Shown: piece by piece, positions 23,561-35,595 of the stretch
Numbering within the stretch: the stretch's first letter is position 1
Layout of the letters: every line of letters starts with the position of its first letter
From: Saccharum officinarum
Lineage: Eukaryota; Streptophyta; Magnoliopsida; Poales; Poaceae
Direction: 5' to 3'
DNA length: 64,000 bases
Assembly: GCA_020631735.1 (NCBI GenBank)
Contig: CM036170.1
Coordinates: 65,611,737 to 65,675,736 of the forward strand
Notes under the pieces: model-generated
What the model was told of the DNA's origin: nothing
The model's input: only the letters and a program-made list of their open reading frames with translations
Databases searched by the model: none
Translations under genes and position numbers: made by a program

Positions 23561-23820
23561 TAGAGGTATATCCAGTAGTATTGGATACAAATTATGTGTT
23601 ACACGATGTATCTTGTCTAGGACATAGCCAGAGTCCTTGTAGCTATTAACATGCATATATCCGTGATTATCCAGGTCTTGTAAACAGCTATATATAACAG
23701 AGAGCTGGTAGCTTTTTGGATAGCTTGTGTCATTCCATCAATCTTTACAACCATCACTTCTATTATCCTGTGTTGCTCCTTTCCTCAAACGCACGAGAAT
23801 ACAGAAAGCTGTCACAGTGA
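23561..23820 (+). repeat. Decayed 3' LTR of the copia remnant
   Basis: Directly after the polypurine tract come TATAGAGGTATATCC, a promoter-like TATATATAACAGAG (about 23690), and the CTTGTGTCATTCCATC type of ending seen in Hopscotch-like copia LTRs. The TG start is lost and the right end is uncertain. No partner LTR is present. Confidence 0.45.
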
Positions 23821-25800
23821 CAAATAATAAGGCACACCATCACCTTTGGGCTTTGGACACGGGGAAAACCCCTAACCACAAAGGGTGACCGCTAGAAAAT
23901 TAGTTGGGGCCTCAAGTTCTAAAAGCTACTAGATCTAGAAGATGACCGCTAGATCGTGCACCTTCTCGTCATCACTGCTAGTGCGGTTATAGGAGTTTAG
24001 GGAAGACAGGAGGCCAAGATGGTGGTGGCACTACTTGAGAACACCCTCGTATCAATTGGACCATGCATGCATTCTTATTTGGATAAGCTGATTCCCCATG
24101 ATGACTGGGATGGGATTAGGAGGGACTTATGGGTAAAGTTACTTCATTTCCCTCTTTAGTCCACATTTATTGGAAAGGAAGATTTATCCAAGCAATCCCT
24201 TAAGAGGCTTTTTTTGTCTTTCATATTTGAATGCATGTATAGTTAATAGGACGTTTTGCTAAAAAATATATAGTTAATAGGACGTTATGCTAAGTTTACC
24301 ATTTATTTGTAGGTTCACTCACATGAGAATCCTGAAAATCATGGCCAAGCTAAGTAGCAACTATGCTAGGAAATTAAGAAGCGGTAGAAACAGAAACCTA
24401 GAAAAATCGAGAACGAAATCTCGTATACCTGCTAGTAGCAATTTTCCCATGTATGAAATGACTAGTACATATAATTTGTTGCCAAAAAGATGAATAGAAA
24501 TCGGAAGATTAATTGACCACATGAATCAAATTCAAGTTATAGATAGACGCATGCTACATGTTATCACAAAGATCATGAACAAGTTAAAGAACAGCAAACA
24601 AAGAGACGGATAGCCTGACCAGGGTATCTTGTTTTAACCTCAACTATGCACTACGAAGAGCAACCTGAAAGCGGAAGGGCCTCTAGTAGATTGATTAGGT
24701 GGCTTGAGCAGCACTGGATCATAGATCAATGAAGTTATCCTTCTCCAAAAGATCTAGTCTAGTAGATATATGCTTTACTTCGTAAAAAAAGTTTCTGTGT
24801 ACATGCTTGCAATTAATGACGTGTTTGGCAGGGCTCCTCCTGAGAGGCTCTCCTAGAGCAAAATGGATCTGGTTTCTCTGTTTTCTACTGAAAAATAGTT
24901 CCTCCTACAAAACGTTTAGTAGGGCTCCTCCAGAGAAACTGGAGCCGGAGCTGAGAAAGAGCCATACCAAACAGACCCTAAATTCTCTAATTTCTCGATG
25001 AGAGAGACAAACATAAGAAGAGTATATAAATCAAGAAGCCAGATCTAACACATCTAATCTAATTAATGAAAATGCATAAAGGAATTGCAGATCGACTGAG
25101 AAAAAACAAAGAGGTGCACTGAAGTGAAAAGAAAAGGAGTAAAAAAAGAAATAATTAAAATTCAGAAGTAAACAACGACAGGAAATATTCTGACTATACA
25201 CAGTGACAACAGTTACCAAAAATCATGCAGAAAACGTGCCACGCTCTTAAATCACTGGGACAACGAACATGTACATCTGGTGATTGAGGCTGTGAGGACA
25301 GAGAGCAACATTACCGTGAAGAGAATTAACCAGTGAACCACATCGAAGGCCCAAATGACTCACCTGACATCAAGATAGTGACACTGATCTTTCGCCTCTG
25401 AGATTTTCTCTCGCTATATGCATTTTTTATGCGCAAGCCGTGTTAGATCATTTGGTCTACCTTGTACATAAGCAGGCTCATGGCCGTTGTTTTATTTTTT
25501 TGTGGTGGGAGATGATGTGGGATGACAGAAAATATTCACAGGGTAGAATGGAAATTCAGGGCGCGTTGTCTAATTTTTCTGTGCTCCAATTAGCAGGTGA
25601 AACTGCGCAGCACGATCTGGATCTTAGGTACCCAAAGTTTGCCAGTAAAAGAAAGATCAGATCATGCTGGCAGCTTCAGCTGCTTAAGGTGCACAAATAC
25701 ACCGCATCGATGCACATGCGGTCTTAGCTACTACAAGGTATAATCGCTATACGGTATCACAGGGATAAGAGTGAGGAGCCCGGGTGGGGAGGGTTAGCGC
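23821..25800. other. Unassigned intergenic sequence
   Basis: About 2 kb of AT-rich sequence without a supported gene. Only the MITE-like block at 24815-24980 stands out. Confidence 0.4.
24815..24980. mobile_element. MITE-like block with TGTTTGG ends
   Basis: GTGTTTGGCAGGGCTCC at the left and GAGCCATACCAAACAGACCC at the right are imperfect inverted repeats, with mirrored GGCTCCTCC/GGAGCCGGAG inside. The ends resemble abundant grass MITEs whose termini read GGGTCTGTTTGG. No clear target duplication is visible. Confidence 0.45.
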
Positions 25801-25810
25801 ACGGGAGCTC

Positions 25811-25822
25811 CTTATATATAGA
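25811..25822 (+). promoter_or_regulatory. Possible TATA box without a gene
   Basis: CTTATATATAGAGC is followed by a purine-rich leader with AAGCAAAAGCAACAAGG, which looks like a grass core promoter. No convincing coding sequence follows, so it may be a remnant of a lost gene. Confidence 0.25.
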
Positions 25823-26499
25823 GCAGTAGTATTAGAAGCTGAAGCAAAAGCAACAAGGCATCTCGATCAGTATGTTATATAGCAGCAACAGCAAGGGTTA
25901 AAGTTCAAAATGGGAGGAGCTAAATTTTGGCAGGATTTTAAACTTGGACAAAAGCTAGGTGGTCCTATTAGCGGGCATACAGAGGAATATGTCGAAAAAC
26001 CGATGTTGTCTTGCATTCGATTCTGATGCTGATGCTCGCAGCACCAAGGACCATAGCATATAGCATAGCATAGGCTGGGTAGCTAGGGTTTGTACAATTG
26101 TATATCATCTGTACTCTTGACACTTTTTGTGCTGGGATTAGCCGGGGCGTGCGCCGCGAACGCAGTGCACCAGGCCAAGTTATCCGTTGCAGCAAGGGTA
26201 CACGGCACGGTGACCTGCTAAGCTATTCCTATTACATACGGGACCATCCCTGGTCACCTGGGCTCGTCCAATTAAATTCGGTCATTTCCATGGGATCGAC
26301 CCGCTAGCTATGACTAGGAGCGAGTCAGTTTCAGGCTTGTGATCAAGCTAACTAACTTGCACATACATACGCTCACTAAGCTACTAAAGGATCGATTTGG
26401 GACACAAGCGATTTGATTAACAGTGGTCGACACAAAGTATCCTTGCCTTAAAAAATGTGTAGCGATTTAGAAGTGAGCAACCTATTTATAGGGATACTT

Positions 26500-26625
26500 A
26501 GAAACATCTGTCTATGTAAAGTCAATTAATAAAGACAGGCCTTAAAAAAACCGTCTATGTAAACGGGGACTATTTACAGAGACAGACCCCTTCAAGGCAT
26601 GTCTCTGTAAATGCAAAAGAGGAAA
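26500..26625. repeat. CACTA-like subterminal repeats (weak)
   Basis: Inverted and direct copies of CTGTCTATGTAAA, TTTACAGAGACAG and GTCTCTGTAAATGC occur within 120 bp. Such short arrays are typical of grass CACTA subterminal regions. No CACTA terminus or transposase is visible nearby. Confidence 0.35.
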
Positions 26626-26639
26626 CCCTAGCTTTCCAC

Positions 26640-27168
26640 TATCGCCGTACTCTCTATCTCTCTCACTCATCCCTTTGTCTCCTGAGCAAGCGAACCGGCG
26701 GCGCCCCTCGCTCTCTGCCCCCCACCTCTCTCTCTCTCCGGTCGGCGGCTAGGACAGGATCTCAAGTAGCACGTGGAAGTGCCCAAGCACGCGTAGTGGC
26801 GCCCAACGTGGCAAGGAGTCTGCACTCATGCGGATATGTGAGGAAGCAGCAAGCCGGGGCAGGTCTCAGGCTCACCTCCAACGGTAGCATGCCGAGTCTA
26901 GGTTTCAAGCTCACCCACACCGACAGTCGCGCTAGGATGCGAAACTGTGACGTCAGCAAGACTGCTCGTAAGGTCCCACTTCCTCTCCCCCTCTTTCCCT
27001 CATCAACTCTCTCTCTCTCTCAGATCCACACGAGCCACGGTGAGGAGGACAGTGGCAACGGCTATGCAGATCTAGTGGCGGGCGAGAACACCAATGAGAT
27101 CCCGCTCCTTGAGAATGTGGCAGTTAATGAAGGTTGGAAGTATTAGGATATGTATAATATCAGGATCA
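26640..27168. other. GC-rich leader-like sequence
   Basis: The CT-rich stretches, AAACCCTAGC and GC-rich codons resemble a plant gene 5' region or a captured gene fragment. The open frame 26796-27146 has no recognisable domain. The copia element starts directly after it. Confidence 0.3.
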
Positions 27169-27331
27169 ATTAGAGAGATCACCTAGATAGGCTACTTACT
27201 ATGTATAGCCTAGGATAGCTTCCTTGTAATAGCTTTCTATGTTTGTACCTTACATGTATGCCTATTGGCTGCATATATATGAAAGGCTCCCCACCCACAA
27301 TGGGTGTGTGGTGATTCTCCCCTTCTCTACA
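27169..27331 (+). repeat. 5' LTR of the copia element
   Basis: It runs from ATTAGAGAGATCA to CTTCTCTACA and is matched by 31743-31906. A TATA-like GCATATATATGAAAGG lies about 60 bp before its end. The primer-binding site follows at once. Confidence 0.88.
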
Positions 27332-27447
27332 TGGTATCAGAGATCTAGGCCTTCCTTTCCTTCTCCCTCCCACCACACCGGCCTCTCTCCCCAGGTCGAC
27401 CATGTTGACTTCCTCTGCCACCAGCCCCCTCTGGCACCTCGGCATCC

Positions 27448-28500
27448 ATGGGCACTCTGTCTGCCCCAGCCATCTTTGTCGCCCCCTACGCGACAATCTC
27501 TGTCAAGAACCATATCCCGGTGACCCTAGAGCTGACACAGCCCAACTATAACCAGTGGGAGCCATTCTTCACCTCTCTCTGTGGGAAATTTGGCCTCCTC
27601 CACGTCGACGGCACGGTGGAGGCCAGACCCACTGACCCTGCTTGGGCCATTGCGGACTCCTGCGTTCACAGCTGGCTCCTTGGTTCTGTCGGGCCGGACG
27701 TCCTCGGCCTTGCCACGGCACCGAACCAGACCGCGCGCGAGCTCTGGGTCGCCATCAAGCGCCTCTTCGAGGCCAACAAGGCTCCGCGTGCCATCTTCCT
27801 GAGTCACGAGTCCCACTCCATGACTCAGGGCGACTCCTCCATCAACGACTACTGCAAACGGATGAAGGCCACCACCGACGCGCTCCACGATGTCAATCGC
27901 ACCATCACCGACTCGGAGCTCGTCCTCAGTCTCCTATGGGGCCTCAATCATCGCTTTGCAGGTACTGCCGACAACATCGCCGACTCACACCCACTGCCGG
28001 ACTTCGCCACCACTCACGAGAAGCTTGTGCTGAAGGAGCTCCGCCTCACCAACGAGGGCACCGTCGCTGCCCAGACGGCATTCCATGCCACGTGCGGCAC
28101 AGCCTGCCGCTCCTCCTCCAGCAACACAGGCGGTGGTTCCCCTGGCGGTCGCCAAGGCGGTAACGGCGACGGCTCCAGCACCGGTGGCCACAGCAGCAGC
28201 TACGGGGGCGGCAGCCAGGGCGGTGGCGGCGGTCACTGGAAGAAGAAGGGCAAGGGCTCCCAATCCGGGGGCAGACCAAGGGCCCCTGCACCGCCAACGG
28301 GTCCCTGGTACTGCTATGCTCCCTGGACGGGCGGGGCGCAACAGCAGCAGCAGTGGCGTCCATCGGCGCCGAACTCAGCCTGGCACGGCCCCAGTGTCCT
28401 CGGTGCCTTCCCTCAAGCCCAGGCACACACTGCCTTCGCCCCTGTCCAGCTCTCCGATGGTGCAGCACCCAACCCCTCCCACCAGCAGCACGACAACTAG
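27448..28500 (+). pseudogene. Copia gag, truncated by a stop
   Basis: This 350-codon frame has the copia gag (UBN2-like) fold: LTQPNYNQWEPFF near the N-terminus, ARELWVAIKRLFE, and SINDYCKRMKATTDAL. A Gly/Ser-rich basic linker with WKKKGKG replaces a zinc knuckle, of which only a single CYAPW patch is seen. TAG at 28498-28500 interrupts the frame, but the same frame continues straight into the protease, so a Gln codon was probably lost. Confidence 0.8.
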
Positions 28501-31500
28501 GATCAGGCCAGCCTCATAGCCGCCCTGAACCAGATGTCCCTCCAGGGGTCCTCTCCCTGGGTCCTCGACACCGGTGCCACGACTCACATGTCGCCCTTGG
28601 ATGGTATACTCCTGTCTCGTCTCCCCCTCCCCCTTCCGGTATCACGGTTGGTAACGGCACCACCATTCCTATCACCTGTCGTGGCACATCCACACTGTCT
28701 TCTTCTTCTACCTTTTATCTCAACAATGTTCTGGTTGCTCCAGCTCTAGTGCGCAACCTCCTTTCCGTCCGTCAATTCACCCATGACAATCATTGTTCTA
28801 TTGAATTTGACGCTTTCGGTTTTTCTGTCAAGGACCAACAGACGGGGTGCGTGACTCTTCGCTACAATAGTGTTGGCGACCTCTACACCTTCCCCTCCAC
28901 GCCGGCGCACCAATGTAGTCTCGTCACCACATCGTCGCTATGGCACCACTGCCTCGGCCACCCCGGTCCATCTAGCCTCGCCACTCTACAAAGCATGTCG
29001 GTCATCTCCTACAATAAGAGCTCACCATGCCTCTGTCATGCATGTCAACTTGGCAAGCACGTGCGGCTCCCCTTTAGTCATTCCACCTCTGTGACCACTG
29101 CTCCTTTTGATTTAGTTCATTGTGATGTATGGACATCCCCGTGCTTAGCAACTCTGGTTTTAAATATTATCTTGTTCTACTGGATGATTTTTCTCATTAC
29201 TGCTGGTCATTTCCACTTCGGCAGAAATCCGAAGTGCACCGCCACATTGTCGAGTTTATTGCCTATGCTCAAACACAGTTTGGTACCACGCCTAAATCAT
29301 TCCAAGCTGATAATGGGACCGAGATTGTAAATAATGCCACTACCTCCTTCCTCACCAGCCATGGCATTATCCATACCACAAATAACACAATCCGCACAAT
29401 GCTTTTTCACACGTTCATGCCACCTCCCTACTGGGCTGAGGCTCTCGCCACAGCCACCCTCCTCCTAAATAGACGCCCCTCCTCCTCCATCCAAAACCAA
29501 ATCCCCTGCTAGCTCCTTCACAACCAACTTCTAGACTACTCCTCATTTCGCATCTTCGGATGCCTCTGTTATCCAAACCTCACTGCCACCTCCCCACACA
29601 AACTCGCCCCTCGATCAGCACCCTGTGTCTTCCTAGGATATCCATCCTCTCACAAGGTCTACCGCTGCCTCGACATGTCCACTCGTCGAATTATCATCTC
29701 TCGCCATGTTGTTTTCGACGAGTCCATGTTTCCATTTTCAGCAGCACCATCGGCGGCTTCCATGCCGTCTTCACTTGACTTTCTGATGCAGGGACTGCCT
29801 TCCCCGACGGCACCAGCGAGCCCTACTCCACTGCTCGTTGACACCACCAAGGATATGTCCCCAGAGCTACTGGACCCGGCTATCCTCCAGCTGGGTCCCC
29901 GGGCTTCCCCTGCGGGCGGGCACTCTCCACCCGCTCCTTCTGTGGGCGGGCTGCAGCCGGGCGGCCAGTGCTTCGGCGTCGTCTACAACCGTCATCCCCG
30001 GCCTACTACAGCGCCGACCGTCGAGGTAGTGGCCCCTGCAGGTGCTCCAGTGGCCTCTGCTGTACCACCAGCAGCCCCAGCGCCTCCTCCCGCACCTCAG
30101 GCAGCAGCAACAACGCCTTCTGCTGCGCCTCGTCCAGCCACAGCGACCCGGCCTGTGACCCGCTCACAGACCGGCACCCTTCGCACCGTCCAGCGCTAAG
30201 GATTCTCCGCCAGCGTCGCTTCGCCCATCCCGGCGAACTACCGCAGTGCACTTGCCGATCCAAATTGGCACGCTGCAATGGCGGAAGAGCACAAGGCGCT
30301 GATCGACAACGGCACCTGGCGCCTCGTCCCTCATCCGCTTGGTGCGAACATCGTCACTGGCAAGTGGCTGTTCAAGCACAAGTTCCACTCCGACGGCTCC
30401 CTCGCCCGGCACAAGGCGCGCTGGGTCCTTCGCGGGTTCTTTCAGCAGGCCGGCGTCGACTATGATGAGACATTCAGTCCAGTCATCAAGCCGGCCATGA
30501 TCCGCACCGTCCTCACCATCGTTGCGTCCCAGGATTGGCCCATACGCCAGCTCGACGTGAAGAATGAATTTCTTCACGGCAATCTCGAGGAGACGGTCTA
30601 CTGCGAGTAGTCGTCTAGCTTCGTCGACCCCGCTACTCCTAACTCAGTATGTTTGTTGTAGAAGTCCTTGTATGGACTTAAGCAGGCCCCGCGAGCTTGG
30701 AACCAGCGCTTCTCCAACTTCATCTGCAGCATCGGCTTCACCACATCCAAGTCGGACGCCTCCCTGTTCGTCCACAAGGTCAGTGCCGAGCTGGCATACC
30801 TCTTTCTGTACGTTGACGACATCGTTGTCACTGCATCGTCACCGGCCCTCCTCCAGCATATCATCTCGCGACTCCACTCGAAGTTCGCCATGACGGACCT
30901 CGGCGACCTGCATCACTTCCTCGGCATCTCGGTGACCCAGGACAGCAGTGGGTTGTTCCTCTCCCAGAGGCAGTATGCTGTGGATCTCCTCCAGCGTGCT
31001 GGCATGTCTGAATGCCACCCGACAACTACTCCTGTGGATGCACGGACCAAGCTGTTCGCCTCAGAGGGCACCCCGGTCGCCAACCCATCGGAGTACCGGA
31101 GCCTTGCTGTTGCTCTCCAGTACCTCACCTTGACGAGGCCGGACCTGGCGTATGCTGTTCAGCAGGTCTGCCTCTTCATGCACAACCCCCGCGAGCCGCA
31201 CCTTGCGCTGATCAAGCGCATTCTTCGATGTGTCAAGGGCTCCTTGTCGGCAGGCCTACACTTGGGCTCTGGTGCCATCGACCAGCTCACTGCCTACTCA
31301 GACGTTGATTGGGCCGGCTGTCCAGACACACGCCGCTCCACCTCCTGCTTCTGTGTCTACCTCGGCGACAACCTGGTGTCTTGGTCCTCCAAGCATCAGA
31401 CGATGGTGTCTCGCTCCAACGCCGAAGCAGAGTACCGTGCAGTGGCCCATGCTGTGGCTGAGTGCTGCTGGCTGCGCCAGCTGCTCCAGGAGCTCCACAT

Positions 31501-31740
31501 CTCCATTCCGCTGTGACAATGTGAGCGTTGTCTACGTGGCTGCCAACCCCGTCCACCACCGCCGCACGAAGCACATCGAAATCGACATCCACTTCGTCCG
31601 CGAGAAGGTCGCTCTGGGACAGTTCTGAGTTCTTCATGTCCCCTCTGTGCATCAGTTCGCTGACATTATGACCAAGAGTCTGCCCGTCCAGCTCTTCACT
31701 GACTTTCGGACCAGTCTGTGCGCCCGTGATTCTTCCGCTA
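28501..31740 (+). pseudogene. Copia pol (protease, integrase, RT, RNase H), multiply broken
   Basis: The protease keeps its Asp-Thr-Gly (WVLDTGATTHM, about 28560). The pre-integrase zinc region (WHHCLGHPG ... CHACQLGKH) lies in another frame. The integrase core shows the first two acidic residues (LVHCDVW; FQADNGTE), but the stretch that carries the catalytic Glu is missing between GIIH and TTNNTIRTM near 29370. RT pieces run from 30278 (ALIDNGTWRLV) through a TAG at 30608 to YVDDIVV near 30810. RNase H residues follow ([17 protein letters not shown], then in another frame CDNVS and RRTKHIEID). At least four frame changes are visible. Confidence 0.82.
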
Positions 31741-31742
31741 CG

Positions 31743-31906
31743 ATTAGAGAGATCAATAAGATAGGCTACTTACTATGTATAGCCTAGGATAACTTCCTTG
31801 TAATAGCTTTCTATGTTTGTACCTTCCATGTATGTCTTATTGGCTGCATATATATGAAAGGCTCTCCACCCACAATGGGTGTGTGGTGATTCTCCCCTTC
31901 TCTACA
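31743..31906 (+). repeat. 3' LTR of the copia element
   Basis: It matches the 5' LTR from ATTAGAGAG to CTCTACA. The sequence before it is not purine-rich, so the polypurine tract appears to be mutated. Confidence 0.88.
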
Positions 31907-33700
31907 GGAAGGATTGAGGAGAGGGAGAAACCGAGAGAGAAGAGGAACAAATGAGGCTAGCCTCGGCCAAGAAACTGGTTGTGGCAATTTGAACTGGAGC
32001 TCGGCGCCATAGCTTGTGACGCTGTATGCTGTGGTGCCGAGGTTCGTCTGCCATATCGATGACACACTAGCATCTACGCAAACACTGGCATCCAACCTTG
32101 GCGTCATAGGTCATGGCGTTGAGCCGTGTTACTTGGACGCCGTGAATCACGACCCTGATCATATGATCCAAAGATAAGATTTTGACCACCACGGGTGTAA
32201 ACGTGAATTTTTGATAAAATAGGGCTAAATTAAAAAAAATCAGGCATGTATCGGATGACGGCCGTCCACCTTGTACACGAGCAGTTAACGTTGCGCGCGA
32301 TGGCTCGAGCCGCAGAGCCAGAGACCGAGCATCCTGAATTTGTTATCTCGTCAGAGCGAACACGTACCTGGGCCATCCCTGGTGGCTCTGGTACCTGCAA
32401 AATGCGGCCGGCCGGTGGATAGACAGATGGACCATTGATCATTCATGCATAGATCGGTCGTGGCATCGACATCGATCCGTGTTCAGATTCGCTTGCCAGA
32501 CTAACTAATAGCTGCGCTGTACAGCAGTTTATTCTCGGAACGAGAAAGATCTGTGCAGTGGTTAAAAAAATATGACACAGTGGGCCAGTGCTTTATTTTA
32601 GATGGATTCAGTACGCATAGAGCTCCGCGATCGATCTGCAACGATAATCTTATCTACTGCGCCTGCGCGGCAAGGGCCAATTGCTATAGCTTTGATGGTT
32701 ATATCAAATACTCCTATAAGTAAAGCTTTCCAAAAATAGCAGTGATGACATCCATGCAAAGAAACATGGGGTCGACACGTGTACAGATTCCGGATCAGAT
32801 TGCAGTTAGCGTTCCATTCATATTTCACAGTAAGTTAAAGCTAAGGGCTTATTTATATCCCACCTCAATCCAGAAATGTTTAGTAGATAGGGTGTAAATT
32901 AGTTTAATTTTCACCTTAATTTACCTTAACACATGTGGATTGATATGCATATAAGGGTAGCCAAACAAGCCCCACATGCTTGCCTCGTATGCAGTGCCTC
33001 CTCGTCGCTAGATCTACTACCTCCAACCCTACCCCATACTAACCTCCTGATATCTCACCGTACCTTTTGTCTTGTCCAACGCCTTCCTCTCAACTCCCTG
33101 GCCGGTGGCATCACTGCTGCCTTGCCTCGCCTCGCTGCCCCTGTCCCCGCAACCACTGCCGGTTCACTCTTTCTCCAAAAAACTAGACTAGCAGCAAATT
33201 TTAAGATTGACGAAGTCATCAATTAAAATGATTTTTTGTTGTAATTTCTATGTGCAACTCATCAGCTAATGCGTACGCAAAAAGCGGTACTCCCTAGACA
33301 ACAGCTACCAGTAACCGTTAGGTGCGGGCAGCAGCTAGCGCCTCGGCAGCACATCGGTGACCGGCCGGTACGGTGGGGTGTGCGTACTCTTACCAGATCC
33401 ACACACGGCCAAAGCGTACGCCAAGCCATCGGAGGGGCGCACACATGACACATCACATGCAAGCACGCGCGCGTGCCATGGTTCATGTGCGCGCATGCAT
33501 TATATTTGCATTATATTCCATCCGTGGTCCAACCCTACCATCTTGAACGGCAAAACGTACTCATTCGCACTACAGAATTAGTGCTTTTGAACAAATGTAA
33601 TTAAAGTGAACACTATGCTTCAAAGGAACAAACTTACACAAACAGTCACCGACAAGTAGGTTCCCGCTCCAGCGCGAAATATGGAGCGAGGGACTACGCG
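31907..33700. other. Unassigned intergenic sequence
   Basis: No gene is supported. The first 250 bp contain repeated GGCGCCATAG/TGGCGTCATAGG/GGACGCCGTG phrases that look like decayed repeat DNA. The MITE-like block at 32845-32974 is listed separately. Confidence 0.4.
32845..32974. mobile_element. MITE-like element, 130 bp
   Basis: GGGCTTATTTATATCCCACC at the left mirrors GGGTAGCCAAACAAGCCCC at the right, with an inner CAATCC/GGATTG pair. Ends of the GGGGCTTGTTTGG type are common in grass MITEs. The left terminus has several substitutions. Confidence 0.5.
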
Positions 33701-33710
33701 TCAGTTAGTA

Positions 33711-34281
33711 CTCCCTCCGTTCCAAATAGGTTATTTGGACCTTCTTATTACAAGAGAGTCAAAAAGCATCTTAAGATTGACCAAAGTGATCATAGATCAG
33801 TTGATTAGGCTTCTTGTGGTGGAACCTGTCCACCTAGGTTCAGGTCCTCGACTTGGCACTGTGATCGTATTTTCCTGGATTTATTCTATGATTTAACGAC
33901 GCTGTACTTTCAGTAGTAGGCGACGTCTCCGTCAACAGTGAGGCGTCTGTGGTGACTTCGTGAATCTTGAGATCTACCGGCTCAGTCCTTCAGAGGGTGC
34001 TATAGGGGTAGGGTTTGCGTATATGTGTTTATAGGGGGTGAGTGTGCGTGCGTGTTATGGACGTCTGCGTTGTACTGTGTAATTCTCAAAAAAATTATAG
34101 AGCGAATTACAAAGATTTATGACAGCAAATAAGTATACTATTAAAATATAGCTAATGAAGAATCTAATGATACTTAGTTTGTGTCATAAATGTTACTATT
34201 TTATTATGTCACTTTGGTCAAACTTAAGATGTTTTGACTCTAAAAAAATTGAAATGATTTATAATTTAGGATGGACATAGT
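33711..34281. mobile_element. Stowaway-like MITE interrupted by a SINE
   Basis: The left end is TA followed by CTCCCTCCGTTCCAAAT, the canonical Stowaway terminus. The right end AATTTAGGATGGACATAG then TA is its mutated mirror. The outer parts match each other as inverted repeats (CTTAAGATTGACC / GGTCAAACTTAAG). Without the inner SINE the element would be about 270 bp, the normal size. Confidence 0.82.
33798..34095 (+). mobile_element. tRNA-derived SINE
   Basis: A box B-like GGTTCAGGTCCTCG lies near 33838 with an A-box-like stretch about 35 bp before it. The body contains GTAGGCGACGTCTCCGTC, GAGGCGTCTGTGGTGACTTCGT and CTCAGTC, known from grass SINEs. It ends in GTACTGTGTAATTCTCAAAAAAA. It lies wholly inside the Stowaway element, so it inserted later. 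Confidence 0.7.
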
Positions 34282-34332
34282 ATTATTTATGGATGTTTCA
34301 TGTGGTTGTTGTTTTTTCATACAATATCACAA

Positions 34333-35129
34333 TAATTTAGAATGGACTACAATTGACTCGCGGCTCACTCAGGACCCTTCGCGACTTGACTCCGGAGCGC
34401 CACACCCCTCTCCCCTCGGCCGCCGCCACCACTAGTCCCCCTCCCTCCCCCTCCGGCATATCGCCGGAGGCCGGAGGGAGTGGGAATCCATCGTTTTTAA
34501 TAAGTTTTTTAAGTAGATCGAGTCTCTAGGGTTAGGGTTTCTCTATGCCAAGTTTTTTAGTTTTGAGGATTTATTTCGTCCTCCTCTCTGGCGATGGCGA
34601 GAGGACAGGGTGGAATTGTTTTCTCCATGACGGCTCTGCTGAAGATGGGGCGACAACTATGACGTCAACATCCTCACCAGTATGACAAGATGGAGACTTT
34701 TATTTTCAGACGGTGACATCAAGGCGGAGATGGTGTCGCCGCCATGGAATAATTTTCTCCGGTTTCTTCTTCGTTTTATTGTGGTTAGATCTGGCCATGA
34801 TGAAGGACTAGGGAGAATAAGTTTCAGATCAGTCTTTCTCATTCTTCGGTGGCAGTAAGAAGAAGAAGAAAGATACCAGAAAGAAGAAGTTTCTCAACTC
34901 CGCCTACATGAATGTTGGCCGTCGTTGATTGGGCATCTGTTCTTAGTCCTTTTACCGAGTGTTTGCCTGTGCGGTCATCTATACTGTTAAGCGTCGTACA
35001 AGTTTGGTTTTGAGATCTGAAGCTATTCACAGCGTGGGTACAATTTAGATAAAAATTAGTTTATGGATATTTGTGTAATCCAGAGTGCTTGTAACGTGTT
35101 AGAGTTATAATTCTTCTTCGTCGCAAAAA
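34333..35129 (+). mobile_element. Non-LTR retroposon with 14-bp target-site duplication
   Basis: The segment is flanked by perfect copies of ATACAATATCACAA at 34319-34332 and 35130-35143. Its right end is CGTCGCAAAAAA, a short poly-A. These are marks of target-primed reverse transcription. The first part is GC-rich with CCCTCCGGCATATCGCCGGAGG (a hairpin) and the telo-box-like GGGTTAGGGTTT. No long ORF or RT motif is present, so it is a short interspersed element, a 5'-truncated LINE end or a retrocopy; I cannot assign the family. Confidence 0.8.
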
Positions 35130-35143
35130 ATACAATATCACAA

Positions 35144-35595
35144 CGTAGATTATGACGTAGAGTTTTAAAACAAAGAAAAAAAATATTCGTAAAGTAGTCA
35201 AATGGATCTAGTAATTCACGAAGCTGGTTGGGGAAAACTGAACACACAAAAAAAGGAAACCCCTAGGCACCTTAGATGTCGTCTCAAGTCTCAACCAATG
35301 ACTAAAATGAACGGGGCTTCAAAGATGTTGGTGGTCCTGGTCTACCACAGTACCACGCGTCGGTACTCGGTAGTGCGCCGCATGATCTGGCGGCATGTAG
35401 GCATGCACCGAAAAGCAACTTCATATTCGTACTATCAGTTCTCGTAAAGATGTCACTGATATGCACTTCGAGGCTTAGCGTGAAGTAAAAAACGGCAAGG
35501 GACTGAACTTCGTTTGCACAAACATCAAGGCAGTCGACTGTCCTTGTACACTCCATTCGTCACGGTCGGATGGCAGATCGGTGAACAACTTGAGC
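35144..35595. other. Unassigned sequence
   Basis: Nothing recognisable between the retroposon and the hairpin element. Confidence 0.4.

Larger units (their letters stand above)
27169..31906 (+). mobile_element. Ty1/copia retrotransposon with very short LTRs
   Basis: The element has 163- and 164-bp LTRs, a primer-binding site TGGTATCAGAG at 27332, then gag, protease, integrase, RT and RNase H in copia order. The LTRs differ by about seven positions and pol carries several frameshifts, stops and deletions, so the copy is old and not autonomous. The TG at the LTR start is absent in both copies, and I found no clear target duplication (GATCA on the left, GGAAG on the right). Confidence 0.88.

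Noticed and set aside
26796..27146. 116-codon frame before the copia element
   Set aside because: No domain, no splice or promoter support; kept only as GC-rich leader-like sequence.
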